Shown: positions 53,138 through 64,000 of the stretch, piece after piece
Position numbering within the stretch: the stretch's first letter is position 1
Layout: each line of letters begins with the position of its first letter
Source: Allacma fusca
Lineage: Eukaryota; Arthropoda; Collembola; Symphypleona; Sminthuridae
NCBI GenBank assembly: GCA_947179485.1
Contig: OX359246.1
Span: 8,928,001 to 8,992,000 of the forward strand
Length of the DNA: 64,000 nt
Direction: 5' to 3'
Notes under the pieces: model-generated
Databases searched by the model: none
Told to the model about the DNA's origin: nothing
Seen by the model: the letters and a program-made list of their open reading frames with translations, nothing else
Translations under genes and position numbers: made by a program

Positions 53138-53629
53138 CAATAACAAGCATTGGATAAATTTCCACGCTTTTGGCAATACATTCTTATAATTTACTTGTTA
53201 TGAAGTTTAAAATAAATCAAGATAACGGTTGAAACGTGCTCCAAATTTGCTGGCATTGATGGCTTATTTGAGGTTAGTAAGAATAATGTTAAAATTTAGA
53301 AATTTTCATACGACCTTTCCAGAATTTTTGCACCTGTGAATAAAACTAGAAGAATTTTCGGAATTTCTGTGACAAGTAGTCACGCGTTGTTTGGGCACTG
53401 AAAATGACTTCACTTGAAACACTAAACGTTTCCAGTTTTTCAGAGTTCTGGATGGATGGAATAAAATATATGCATATCAAGAAATATGAAAATTTTGACT
53501 ACACTCGGAAATATTACCAATAAATGTATGCCTTAAATATCCACTGGCACTTTAGTGACTAAAAATAACATTTTCGATGTCCATCGGGTACTGTTGAATA
53601 AATTATGTGATTAGCAATCATAATATTAT
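53138..53629. other. Intergenic DNA, nothing recognised
   Basis: AT-rich sequence without exon or repeat signals. Confidence 0.35.
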
Positions 53630-53972
53630 GAGTTCGTACTCTGGGTTATGGCACACATGCTCTAACACATTGAGTGCCGAGAACATGACTCACACTCTCA
53701 ATGGTGTGTTGAAAGGAGTGAACTCAGTATTTGCTCGATTCGATTTCGATGCGAGAAAAATGATTTTGGCTGATAGGCCGATGCATTTTCACCTGAAAGT
53801 AAATAACTTGTGTCATCGAATAACAAAAATAACCATGTCAATTAGAAAAAAGCGAAGCGTACCTCAGGTGGACACATCCAGTAGGATAAAAAACTGCTAC
53901 GAAGAACGAAGACGAGTCTTCCACATCGGGTCAATGTTCTGCTGTAAGAAATCGACGATGATTTTGTTATGA
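53630..53972 (+). CDS. Hypothetical basic protein of about 113 residues (weak)
   Basis: An ATG at 53630 opens a frame to a stop at 53970-53972. The product is rich in Lys/Arg in its second half (SIRKKRSVPQ, CYEERRR), has several cysteines, and shows no signal peptide or membrane segment. An AATAAA lies about 70 bp after the stop (near 54040). I recognise no family and there is no second copy to test selection. It may be a single exon of a larger gene or a chance frame. Confidence 0.25.
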
Positions 53973-55120
53973 TCAGCAATGGTCTCGTATTTTGGTCATC
54001 ATGTTCAATGTACATAAGTTAAGTTGGAATGAAAACGTTAAATAAATATCTATAAACTGCTCCCTGGTTCTCTTTAATTTCTTTGCTCAAACAGCCGTTT
54101 TGTCCCTGCGAGCATTTGCATGGAATAGCTTTAATTTCATGGAATTACTTCAGAAATAAAAATTGTGTCCACGAAGTGAGATATTCAAAAATAAACCATT
54201 AAGATTGCACGAATTGAGCTCAATTATATATAGAATGCTTTTCACTCACCAACCATGTCATTGTTAAGATTGTTAAGGGTGAAGTTATCATCATTTACAT
54301 TTGAAAAACTTTAAAATGTGGTGTTTTAGAACGATGGGATTTTGAGATGGTTTTGCTCGGAACGGGAACGCGACGGAACAATCTTTTATGACTCAAATAT
54401 TGTCTTATGTTATTTCGGGACGTGATCGGGACGCAGAATTTTAATTAATTCCCTTATCCACGGACGTGGCTCTTGTCACATAAAATTTTTTGACGTTCCC
54501 AATAGGTTACATTATCAATTATGATTTTGTAGTAAAAAAAGTACTCTCCGAAATCTGATTGTAGTTGACTCCTGTCTTTTGTGCCAGCCAAAGATGCATT
54601 TCCTTCCTACAAGGATCCTACAAATAGGCATATTAATAGGATAGGAACTGACTTTGCAAGAATTTATATGTAGGAAAAGGAAGGCATGAAAAATCTAATT
54701 AATAAAATGAGGAATAGGATAGGAAGCCTCCTTCCGAGGAAAAGTACATATAGGAAGGGTAGGAGTTAGCTGGCAAAGCATAAAGTATGTATGTAGGAAA
54801 TAGGAAAGGCCTCAATCCTTTACAATTATGCCTGTATTCGTAAACGTGACCTAAACGACATTTACAGACTAATGAAAAAGGAACTCCCCGACGATTCTAT
54901 ATGCAATTCCAACGTTTTTTTCTGATTTTATGGAATAGGTACAGGAAAAAGGAATACGTGTTTTATGTCAAAGGAACCTATATAGGAATATAGGAAGGCA
55001 GAGTTGTCCATGGCTTTAGAATATATGCATATATTGTCGGCAAGACTTCAGAGAGATGGATCCAAGGGATGTTAATCGGAGGTCACTATTTGAGAAAGCC
55101 GTATGTTCGCTAATGTAAAC
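53973..55120. other. No gene; two degenerate word-array blocks
   Basis: At 54335-54440 there is a short GGAACGGGAC-type block like element 1. From 54590 to 55000 there is a longer array of ATAGGAAGG/GGATAGGAA words like the termini of the hAT-like elements. I could not define TIRs or target duplications for either, so they are recorded as probable decayed relatives. Confidence 0.4.
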
Positions 55121-55860
55121 TGCAGGCCTGACTCTAATAATTATTTCTATCGATGACTCATCTCTAAAAGTCAGGACTCAATAGGATTAGGAGGATCGGT
55201 TCTCGCAGAGGCGGTCCCCAACAATAATAATTATTGTCCTCTTCGCGGAGAGAAACTCCACTAAAGGCGGTAGAGTCGGACTTTTGAGGAAAAGTCCAAA
55301 AACAAAAAGAACAGGATAAAGGAGAGGAAATAATTTCAGGAGCCTGTCTTCAAAAAAAATTAATCAAGATCGAAGACTTAGACTCAGAAATAAAGTTTAA
55401 CTTTAGTAACTGATATGTTACTATTTATTTAACAACAACCAAAAAAATGATAATAACTTCAAAAAAATGTATATTACAGAACAACACAAAATAGCTCCAC
55501 TTGGAACTCTTCAAATAATAATTACTACAATAATAATTATGCCTGCTACAGGCCCTTTTAACTACATTGACTCAAAAATAATAAGTAACTACTCTAACAA
55601 AAACTCAAAAGTGTATTCCACAAATAAATCAAAGAACTGGGTCGAAAATAATGAATTGACTGAGTCCTGATCCAGGGAAGGCCTCTTGCTTATATAGCCC
55701 TCAGCTTTCGCGGGACCAGGCACTACACAAAGAAGACACACCTTGGCCTCCTGCTCTTGACGACCTCAAAACCAGGCTCAGGTCAGAGGAAAACACTACA
55801 CTTCACAGTTGACACTACTCTTTATACGCTATATATGTATCGGGACAGGTACTTACGGGA
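55121..55860 (-). repeat. Candidate 3' LTR of the minus-strand gypsy element
   Basis: Downstream of the minus-strand coding region there is a TATA box (TATATAAGC on the minus strand, 55688-55696), then several hundred bp of AT-rich sequence and a possible TG...CA boundary near 55121 (CCTGCA on the minus strand). The matching 5' LTR would lie beyond the right window edge, so the limits cannot be checked here. Confidence 0.3.
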
Positions 55861-56325
55861 GTACCTTTATAAATATGTAGTGTTCGCTTGGAGCATCAAA
55901 AAATACTTATAACTAACAAACTAAATTCATTTAAGTGGGTCAGGACAGGTAGCCTCACTTCTATAAATAGATTATAATTTACCTGGCCAGCCTCTAAAAA
56001 ATACCCTGGCCAGTAAACAACACAGGTGAGACTCATCCGAGTCCTCAATTTACCTAATGAGCCTACCGGCTCCTATATTCAAAACCCTAGAGCTCTTAGG
56101 TTCCAAACAAAGATTACCTCAAATGAGGCAAATATACACATATATACGCCTACGCGTATAATTATACCCGACAGTACGCCGGTCTCATCGGCCTTTGTCC
56201 TCAAAGGGAAGACAAATACAGAACACAAAAATAATAATACTTAAACAAACCTTTACAATCAAAAATTTGTTATGCCTTTAACACATATCATCCATCAACA
56301 AGACATCAATACACCATATCGTGAA

Positions 56326-57087
56326 TTAGTAAGGACACTTCTCAATAAAATGTCGAATATCCGCCGTGCGTCCGGCGCTCATACACTTACGACACTTCAC
56401 GGGCTTATTGATTCGAGGCTTAGTAATGGGCTTAGGATCACACTTAATCACTGGTACACTGGACACCGGATTCGAAGCACCAGTCCTCGCACGGGAGTCA
56501 GGATCGGGTTGGGCAGGTCGACTCCCGTCTCGTCCAATCTTTCCGTATCTTCGTCGAGGGTGATAAGGCTTACGAATCGTTCCAGGTGTAACAACGGCTA
56601 AAAATTGACGCTTGATCTGGTTCTCGAAGATATACTTCATCATCGTATGCCAGTAATGGACCTGTTCGTTGGGTACTCGACCATCGATCATTTCCTCAGC
56701 AGAAGGCATCCTCTCCGGGATATTCAGATACCTTGACTTTGGAAATCGGATTGGAGGGTAATCTTTCACCAACCGGACATCTCCAAAATACAGCAACGGA
56801 AATCGACGATAGAACACCTCAACACCTTCAGGCTTCAGGTAATGTTCGTAAGCATAACAGATGTTAATGCATTGGCGTGGAGGCAAATGTACATCTTTCC
56901 ACCACTGCGCATAATCCTTTGGCGGACCAGCAAACGGCGCGCCGAAATTGAACCAATTTGGTCCCTCAGGAATGGAATCAGACGTCGCATCAGGGGAAAT
57001 CTCAGGCATCTTCAGATTAATGATAGGAGCTTCAGCTCCAGTCCTTGGAGGCGTATCATCTGAAATCTTATCAGATTGATCTGGCAA
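56326..57087 (-). CDS. Extra ORF after pol, zinc-knuckle-like C-terminus
   Basis: Open for 253 codons but without an ATG at its start; the frame opens after a TGA near 57124, so a spliced message or re-initiation is needed. The N-terminal part is acidic/Pro rich. The middle is globular (WFNFGAPFAGPPKDYAQWW, YFGDVRLVKDYPPIRFP). The C-terminal part is basic and ends with C-X2-C-X10-H-X4-C. No signal peptide or membrane segment, so it is not an envelope protein. A nucleic-acid-binding accessory role is an inference. No homologue recognised. It overlaps nothing else and lies in the position where some gypsy lineages carry additional ORFs. Confidence 0.6.
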   Translation of the reverse strand: MPDQSDKISDDTPPRTGAEAPIINLKMPEISPDATSDSIPEGPNWFNFGAPFAGPPKDYAQWWKDVHLPPRQCINICYAYEHYLKPEGVEVFYRRFPLLYFGDVRLVKDYPPIRFPKSRYLNIPERMPSAEEMIDGRVPNEQVHYWHTMMKYIFENQIKRQFLAVVTPGTIRKPYHPRRRYGKIGRDGSRPAQPDPDSRARTGASNPVSSVPVIKCDPKPITKPRINKPVKCRKCMSAGRTADIRHFIEKCPY

Positions 57088-57116
57088 ACTAAAACATTGA
57101 TTAGTAGGGACATTAT

Positions 57117-57305
57117 CTACTCATGATCGGCCGGCTGAACCACCATGTTAGAGGATAGTCCAGGTAACACATCTGATATACTAGGGTCCAAATCAGGTGA
57201 TCCTAGTACTGACTCGTCATATAAAGAGTCGATGTCCATGACGTCGTCCATGGAATCATCCGAAAAATCAATACACGCATCCATCTGCATGCGAAAAACA
57301 AGCAA
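57117..57305 (-). CDS. Short acidic ORF between pol and the extra ORF
   Basis: 62 codons, strongly acidic (DFSDDSMDDVMDIDSLYDE), starting 9 bp after the pol stop in another frame and ending at a TAG just before the extra ORF. It may be the N-terminal part of the downstream protein in a spliced or frameshifted product, or a chance frame. No family recognised. Confidence 0.35.
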   Translation of the reverse strand: MLVFRMQMDACIDFSDDSMDDVMDIDSLYDESVLGSPDLDPSISDVLPGLSSNMVVQPADHE

Positions 57306-57313
57306 AACAACAA

Positions 57314-60259
57314 CTATACAGCCATTTGTAGCGTTTTCAAAGCATTCGCTACAATCTCAAGTTTCTTCATATCATATGAAGCTTTAGAAGGGTCAACATT
57401 CATATGTTTCGTCTGAGTAAGTACTCTACCGCTAGTACGGGAAGAAATACTTCCCCTCGACGAAACAGGTACTCTAGGAGTATTCCTAGGTGGCGAACTA
57501 CGCACTACTGGTGCTGGTACTGGTACTACGGCAGGTATGGGATCAGGAATATTAGCCGGAATAGGCTCTATAGGTACGTTAACATTAACCACAGGTGGTT
57601 CTATAGGTACTACAGGTATAGGAATAGATCGATTCGCCACATGAGGCTCTACAGTTACGGGTATAGATCGACTAGCCGAAGTAGGCTCTATAGGTACAGG
57701 AACAAAACGATTAGCCACAAGAGGCTCTACAGGTATAAGAACAGGATCATTAGCATTACGCTCTAAAGGTATATTAACATTAACCACTTCGGGTTCTACA
57801 GGTATAGGTATATTAACCATTACAGGTTCTACAGGTATTACAACCTCATTAGGTTGCGGAAATACAACATTATTTAAAGCGTATCCTTGCTCCGCGGCAA
57901 GCTCATGTGCGGCATCACCGACATGTGAAAAATTATAATCATCACAGAATTCAAGGTAATCAGGTTGAGGGACAAAATTATCTAACCAACTTAAGCTATA
58001 ATCCAGTTCTTCAACTGGATGCTCAGGAATAGGAATATCAGGAACATACTCTTTCAGGTTATTCACATGCGCCATTAACATAGAGTGATCATCAGGTTCA
58101 CAATTAGGGTCTTTCAGAAAATAGTTAAGATGGCGTGGACGTTCTGCGACTACATAAGGGCCTTTATACTTAACCACAAACTTAGCAGTAGTTCCCTTCT
58201 TACGTTCGTAGTTCTTATGAAGAACTAAATCACCTATATTAAAAATAACATTAGGATGGGCCTGATCAAACTTGATCTTCTCTCTCAACTGATGACGACA
58301 CGTATTCTCGTTAGCTAGATATCTATCCTTGAAAAGTTGGAAACGCCGTTCTTCAGGCGTTTGGTCTTCCAACTTCTCCTCAAAAACGGGTAATTTATTG
58401 TCCATATCAAACTTAGGGTGAACACTATATAACCAGTAAAAAGGGCTAAAACCAGTTACCGAATGAACAGAACAATTGTAACTCTTCACCGCACGAGGGA
58501 GTACCTCGTCCCAATTGTCATGTTCCTCTTTAACTAATTTAGCTAAGATGTTCTTGAATGTTCCATTCTGCCTCTCTACAAAAGCGTTAGAAGCAGGATG
58601 ATGAGGACTAATAAATTTGAGGGTGATACCCTTCTCTCGACAGTAATCCATATAGGATCCAGAAGTAAAATTAGCAGCGTTGTCAAGTACCTGGACTTTG
58701 GCGTGAGTATACCTAACTGCATATCTATCTCTATATGCCCTGAGCAAGGACTCTGCAGTCTGATCAGGAGTAGGGATAACTTCAGCCCATCTGGTGGCTT
58801 GATCAATAACTACTAACGCGTGTCTATTACCTCCTCTAGTTTCAGCCAGAGGGCCTATAAAATCTAGGGAAATTCTCACAAAAGGTTCCACGGGAGTTAA
58901 CATTGAGATCATAGGACCAGATCTCTTCGTATGGGCAACATTGAAAAATTTGCATGTCTTACATGCCTTGATCCAACGTCTGACATCCTTATACATGCCA
59001 GGCCAATAATAACGTCTTTGAAAAGCTAAATAAGTCTTATCGAGTCCTAAATGAGACAACTCTTTACAGTGGTAATCATTGAATACTTTATATCGTAAGA
59101 CTTCAGGTAAAACAAGCAACCATAAAACACCATCAGGATCATAATTTGCACGATACAAGACATCATTAATAATACCATAATCTGCATTATACTTTCCTGA
59201 TATGTTAGCGCTATCAACTTCATTACTTCTTAGAGCGTAAATAATCTTATACAGAGCAGGATCTTTCCTCTGTATAGCTATACAATTCTCTCTTTCAGTT
59301 TCCATGCAAAAGTCAAAGAGTTCCCTCTCGTCAGCCAGGTCGCTAGGATTAACATGTGTAGACCTTAACCGAAGAGAAGGTTCTCTTGCCTTAAAAGCAT
59401 TGAAAGTGACAGAAAATTTACTCAAATTTACTCTAGATAATGCGTCCGCTACAACATTAGTCTTACCAGGAATATGATAAATATCAAAACAATAAGGTTC
59501 TAACTTTGCAGTCCACCTGAATAATCGACCACTAGGGTCACGTAAATTGATTAACCATTGTAAAGAGCTATTGTCAGTGTAGACATCTACTCGTCTACCC
59601 CAAATATAGGGTCTAAATTTCTCTGCAGCAGAAATTATGGCGAAGCACTCCTTCTCCATAATTTGCCAATTCAGAGCGTGTTTAGTCAAAGATTTGGAAA
59701 AGAACGCGATTGGTCTTCGAATACCATTAGTATTCTGAATGAGTACAGCTCCAATCGCCTTATGTGAGGCGTCACAGAAAATCTCAAGTTTACCGTCAGA
59801 ATTAGGGAAATCTAAAACTGGAGCTCTAGTCAAAACCTGCTTCAAAGTGTCAAAAGCATTCTGACATTCAGGCGACCATACATATTCTACAGCATCTTTA
59901 GTTAAATTATGCAAAGGTGCAGCGATCTTAGAAAATTGCCATACATGACGTCGGAAGAATCCACAAAAACCAATAAATGACCTTATTTCCGTAGTATTCT
60001 TGGGAACAGGCCAATCCATAACCGCCTTAATGCGATCAGGATCTATACGAATACCATTACGATTTACAATATGACCTAAATAACTGAGTTCTTCGTAGCC
60101 GAAGGAACATTTCTTAGGTCTCAACTTAACATGGTGTTTCATAAGAACGGCGAGAAACTTATCGAGTCTCTCACAATAAGCATCAAATGTAGGACCGTGA
60201 ATAGCATTATCATCTACATAATTGTGTACATAAGCTGTTAATAGATCCAAATGGGACAC
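57314..60259 (-). pseudogene. Pol, second part: RT C-terminus, RNase H, integrase
   Basis: 981 codons open. It starts just before the RT motif YVDD (AYVHNYVDDNAIHG), then the GYEELSYLGHIV segment, RNase H (FCDASHKAIGAVL), the integrase zinc site (LSHLGL...CKTC) and a DD(35)E core (SLDFIGPL, VLDNAANF, NAFVERQNG). A GPY-type motif (VKYKGPYVVAERP) follows. The last 250 residues are Pro/Val rich with repeats such as IPVEPEVVNVNIP. Integrase and RNase H look intact. It is called a pseudogene because the reading frame is cut from the rest of RT by a deletion at about 60235-60270. Confidence 0.85.
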
Positions 60260-62321
60260 GAGTAGGTCTTAACTTACGCTTACTCGTTATAAAAGCTAAT
60301 GCATCCCGACACTCCTCAGCTAACTCAATCTGTTTAAATGCATCAGGAGAGTCTACTTTAGAGAACCAACAGGAACCGGCAAAAGAATCAAGGACCGTAT
60401 GCAGATTGGGAACAGGGAAGCTAAAAGGGACAATCTTTTTGTTAACCAAACGGTAATCTATAACTGCCCTCTTGTTGTCTCCGCGTACTACCAATAAACA
60501 GGGAGCTGCATATGGACCATTGCAGTCCTCCGCCCAACCAAGTTTGACTTCTCTGTCAAACTGCTCCTCTATAATTCGCTCAGCCTCAGGCGAGTGCCTA
60601 AATGGGTTGCATATTACAGGAATATTATCACGTAAATTAAATTGGGGTTTTATAGGATTTCCTTCCCCATCTATAATACATTGAATCTCTTCGTCCGTAA
60701 AGGCAAAAACTTCTCTGTTCCTTTCTAGGATGCTAATTAATTTCCCCTGCATATCATTGCTTAACGTGGGGCCAAAATTAAATTCTGCTAACTGATCTGC
60801 AGAAAAATGAAAATTACTAGGTTTAGATGAGATTTCCTCATCTTTACCTACTGCTAAAGTGTTCAAAGAAATTACTTTATCTGTATTCAAACATAAATCA
60901 AAAGTAGTGAATTCACTACAAGGGCGCAATAAAATTGGACAATTATTGGTATTAATAACCCATACGCAAGCGCTACCATTTACACAGGACGTAACGCTGG
61001 AGACAGTCAGAATACCTTCACTATGTAATAATTCCTCGTTACGGTTAACAATGATATCCCCTGTATAGCGCCCACCTACTTGCACCATAATCTTATGCAT
61101 ACATTTAGGTTGGATACGGAAAGGTCTTTTAATACTAACAAAATTACTTTTAGTCTTGGCAAGCTTGGGGAATATATTAAGGATAGGAGTTTCACCCTTT
61201 ATTTGGCCATAGAAATCGGCATCTTTTGACTTAGCATCGAAAAATTTAAAGTCTTTAACGGAATCAGGAAATGAGCTGACAGAATCGTCTTTCTCATAAT
61301 ATAATTTCACCCTATCAGGTGACTTGACAAAAACTTCCTCTTTCATAGAGGCTTTAAAAATAGGTACCTCAGGCGAGGCTTTAATAAATGGTACCCCTTT
61401 CTTAGAGGCTTTAGGTATAGGTACTTCAGCGGAAGCTTCAAATAATGGTACTTCTCGTGAAGCGTTAATACAGGGTACTTCTTTCGAAGCTTTAGGATAA
61501 GGTACCCCTTTAGGAGAGGCTTTAACAACAGGTACTTCTTTCGAAGCTTTAATATGGGATACCCCCTTAACTGAGGCTTTGATATAATTCGCCTGCCTAG
61601 CAGGCGCTGCAACAACTGGGTGCTTAAAACCAGGAGTTGGAAAGGTCGAACTAGGATAAACAGGATCCTCTTTAAGTATAGGACGGTTCTGAGTAGTAGT
61701 ACTTCTTAAATGTTTAACATTAACATGCAAATAGTCTTCCTCATCATCAGGTTGACTCATAAAGAACAATCTTAAAACACGCATATCTACTAATGCGCCA
61801 AAATGCGACATAAAATCCTTACCAATGGTAAGCGCTGATGTTACATTTGGTACTACAAAGAACTTCCATTGGCAACTGCCAAAGCGACTAGCTTCTAAAT
61901 CAAATAATACGTATTCATTAATGACGCATGCTTTCTCACTAACAACAGACAGAGTTGCATAAATATTAGGACATGAGTACCTAGTATAGCAATTACCGAG
62001 CCTTCTAAGCATGTCGGGATGCACCATACTAATATCTGCCCCTGTATCTACGAAGCTCTTGATCTTTAAATCAGGATTGCCCGCTATAGTGACAGCCCAT
62101 ATTACGTCATCTACTATAGAAAAATTCCGTAACCTAATGACGTTACAAGCTTCTATGCCAAACGGCTTAAGGTCACATAATCTAATACCATTATTGCATG
62201 GTAAATCCTCTATTTCTAGAGCTGAAAAACGGTTTGTACAACTGTACTTATCAATCCATGATTGACACAAGTCGTCCTTCTGGATACCGGTCAAACTAGT
62301 ATGAGCCCTGTGTACCCGCAT
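60210..62321 (-). pseudogene. Pol, first part: protease and N-terminal RT
   Basis: Begins at an ATG 12 bp after the gag stop, in a different frame. The protease motif DTGADISMVH lies near residue 90. Next is a linker with about ten imperfect 'KASxEVP' repeats (61340-61590), for example PKASKEVPCINASREVP. RT then starts (PAPCLLVVRGDNKRAVIDYR, FSKVDSPDAFKQIEL) and reaches RVPFG. After that, only a few residues remain before a stop at 60210-60212. The homologous frame resumes with YVDD one frame over. Roughly 25 residues normally lie between PFG and YVDD, so an internal deletion has removed them and shifted the frame. Confidence 0.85.
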
Positions 62322-62332
62322 ACCAGGGTTTC

Positions 62333-63220
62333 CTAGTTTTTTGACTCATCTTTCTTCTTGCCCCAGGCTGGAATAGTAATTCCCTGGGCTTGTGCAAGCT
62401 TAAAACAGTTGCGAACAGCATGACCGGGAGCCTTACATTCAAGACATAATCTTCTCCCTTCTTGGTCTACACAACTCTTAATATGGTCAATGGAATATCG
62501 GGGCACTTTCAACCCCTCAATTCCCTTCTTAGGCTCATTGCCCTTAGACTCAAATTTCCTCACTTGAGGACTCTGGCTATTCTCGCCATTATTGTTCTTA
62601 TGTTTAGGCATACCCAAAGAAATGTGCCTATTAAGCTTACGAAAGAACTGGTCGACCGTATCTACATCGCCAGCAGCTATAAATGGTCTGATATCCTCAG
62701 GTAAACCAGTAATCAAATACCGGACATGGTCATCGATAGGCATATTCGGATTCATCCTAGTCATGCAGTCAACCTTCTTGGTTACATAAGTCATGGCGTC
62801 ATCACCAACTCTAAACCTAATTGACTCGAGCTCTGACCTAGCACGCTCCTTAATATTAGCATTGCTGAAGAACCCTATAAAGGCCTGGGATGCATCTTGC
62901 CACGTAGCATCAGCTGTAGCAGGATCCCTATCAATAGCGGTGAAGTAAGGTCCACGTTGAGACCTCCACCAGATAGCAGGCGTACCTAACAATACCCTGT
63001 CTAAATTTGGTAGAGCCCATGTAGTAGAAAGGTTATACGTACCGCGTTCCCTATTGAACTCATCTAGCCAGGAACTAGCTACATACGACCCGTCATACTT
63101 ACGTAGGTTCTGAATGACATGGAAATCATTAGAGGCATTGCCTCCTAAACCAAGGACTGGATTAGCAGCTAAAAACTGAAGCGCAGCTTGAACTGCCGCA
63201 TTAATTGCGTTCTGATCCAT
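62333..63220 (-). CDS. Gag of the minus-strand gypsy element
   Basis: 295 residues from the ATG at 63218-63220 (MDQNAINAAVQAALQFL). An upstream in-frame extension of 24 residues looks non-conserved and hydrophobic, so I prefer the internal start. The central part (WLDEFNRERGTY, FIGFFSNANIKERARSELES, VRYLITGLPEDIRPFI) has the layout of a gypsy capsid. A canonical zinc knuckle, C-X2-C-X4-H-X4-C (CLECKAPGHAVRNC), sits near the C-terminus. The frame is intact although pol is broken. Confidence 0.85.
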   Translation of the reverse strand: MDQNAINAAVQAALQFLAANPVLGLGGNASNDFHVIQNLRKYDGSYVASSWLDEFNRERGTYNLSTTWALPNLDRVLLGTPAIWWRSQRGPYFTAIDRDPATADATWQDASQAFIGFFSNANIKERARSELESIRFRVGDDAMTYVTKKVDCMTRMNPNMPIDDHVRYLITGLPEDIRPFIAAGDVDTVDQFFRKLNRHISLGMPKHKNNNGENSQSPQVRKFESKGNEPKKGIEGLKVPRYSIDHIKSCVDQEGRRLCLECKAPGHAVRNCFKLAQAQGITIPAWGKKKDESKN

Positions 63221-64000
63221 GGGAATAGTATAAGGGACGGACAAACTCGGAAGGATGTGAAAGAGGAACCGTAGAACTTCGGTAACTACCACCAGTAGTA
63301 ACCACCCTAACGTTTGAATGTGACCAGGAATGATTTAAATTTAAATTAATAAAACTTAAACAATACCTTGCAATCTAATTCAAATTGAATGAGGGCAGTA
63401 AGCTACTCTTGCGAGTATTCCCACAAATTAGAAGTACTAAAAATTCAAATAAACAAGCAAGCTGTGAGCAATTCCTCACAAAAATCTACTATTCAAATCA
63501 AAAATGGTTCAAAAATAGTTATATTAGCAGATAAGGATACAAGGAACCAACTGTAGACACAAGCAAGAACCTAGCTATACTGTAAATGGCTATAAACCAC
63601 TACAACACAAAAATAGCCCGGTTCGAAGGACCACAAAATAAATCGGAATATATGCAGATCGTTACTACTGCACGTACAATACAACCAAATGAACTACCCT
63701 TAGTAGCTACAAGCTACTACTACTACCTTCTATGCAATATGAAGCCAAATATGAGCAAGCCGCTACATTAACACAAAATTATACAAACCACTTACACTCA
63801 TACACAATCAAACATACACATCAACATTCATACAGGTAGGGGTAAGGAGAACAATCAATAGCTCCGACGGCGCAACACTAGCTATTCAGCTAGCCGCCTC
63901 CGGGGTCTCGTCAAGAAAACTTGTTCACGTTTACTACACGCGTTTTGACATTACCAATACAGTCGTCGACTTTCGTTCCTTGTCGCGCGAACGGCTATCC
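63221..64000 (-). other. Leader region of the minus-strand gypsy element
   Basis: About 780 bp upstream of gag with no coding signal. No LTR end or primer-binding site could be identified before the window ends. Confidence 0.4.

Larger units (their letters stand above)
55121..64000 (-). mobile_element. Second Ty3/gypsy element, minus strand, damaged
   Basis: Order on the minus strand: leader (64000 to 63221), gag (63220-62333), protease and N-terminal RT (62321-60210), C-terminal RT, RNase H and integrase (60259-57314), a small acidic ORF (57305-57117), an extra ORF (57087-56326) and a probable LTR. Only the left boundary region is in view. The lineage is distinct from the tandem array: separate gag and pol frames, a longer Pro/Val-rich tail and additional ORFs. 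The RT carries a frame-breaking deletion. Confidence 0.8.

Noticed and set aside
52718-53176. Overlapping minus-strand ORFs of 83-152 codons with periodic Leu/Trp/Tyr peptides
   Set aside because: They are the 19-bp minisatellite read in three frames; the period and lack of stops explain them fully.
54590-55010. ATAGGAAGG block considered as a complete element
   Set aside because: Candidate ends did not give matching TIRs or a target duplication.
57404-57766. Plus-strand ORF rich in Tyr and Arg
   Set aside because: Antisense shadow of the Pro/Val-repeat tail of the minus-strand pol.
1-64000. tRNA or rRNA genes
   Set aside because: No cloverleaf-like or rRNA-like sequence was recognised by eye. 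A covariance-model scan would be needed to exclude a tRNA.

Overview
The window is nuclear DNA from an animal, most likely an arthropod. It is AT-rich, has many short introns, and is packed with transposons. A springtail is my guess from the look of the genes, not something the sequence proves. I place four host gene loci by splice-site and codon-phase reasoning. Two are copies of a small secreted cystine-knot (knottin-like) peptide gene on the minus strand (7022-7988 and 20407-21367), inside a direct segmental duplication. The others are a seven-transmembrane class A GPCR (13043-14866, 3 coding exons), a glycoside hydrolase family 31 gene of the MYORG type (46856-50182, 13 exons, first exon not found) and a small secreted cysteine-rich protein gene (51804-52594, 3 exons).

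Most of the rest is mobile DNA. Ten elements have terminal inverted repeats (TIRs). Seven have perfect 8-bp target-site duplications, two have 7 of 8 bases matching, and one has a partial match. Their termini are arrays of a short degenerate word that differs from element to element (GGATCGGATA, GAGTACGAGT, GACTGACTGA, CGGGTCGGGC, GGTCTGGTCC, GAAGGAAGGG, CAATTTCAATT). One (14964-16581) keeps decayed hAT transposase sequence. The largest (40039-45721) carries a Tnp2/DUF4218-like transposase gene and a second DUF4806-like gene, each broken by one visible lesion.

Region by region: 1-1171 is an antisense Ty3/gypsy fragment. 2207-6014 holds three hAT-like elements, one nested in another. 6608-9912 is duplication copy A, with a TA-flanked MITE. 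13043-14866 is the GPCR. 14964-19763 holds two hAT-like elements, one containing a 5'-truncated LINE. 19974-22533 is duplication copy B. 22988-25703 has three hAT-like elements almost end to end. 26660-26954 is a miniature Helitron. 28153-28519 is a fold-back element with an LTR retrotransposon inserted at its edge. 28524-38049 is a tandem LTR-body-LTR-body-LTR Ty3/gypsy array (period exactly 4579 bp) bounded by one 5-bp duplication. 38445-45721 holds two word-array elements with related TIRs. 46856-52594 holds two host genes. 52853-53137 is a perfect 15 x 19-bp minisatellite. About 55121-63220 is a second, diverged Ty3/gypsy element on the minus strand with a broken reverse transcriptase and an extra ORF after pol.

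The two knottin copies keep all six cysteines while the loops between them have changed, which suggests a selected defence- or venom-like secreted peptide family. The GPCR, GH31 and cysteine-rich genes show no functional link to each other. All family names come from motif recognition; no database search was run.
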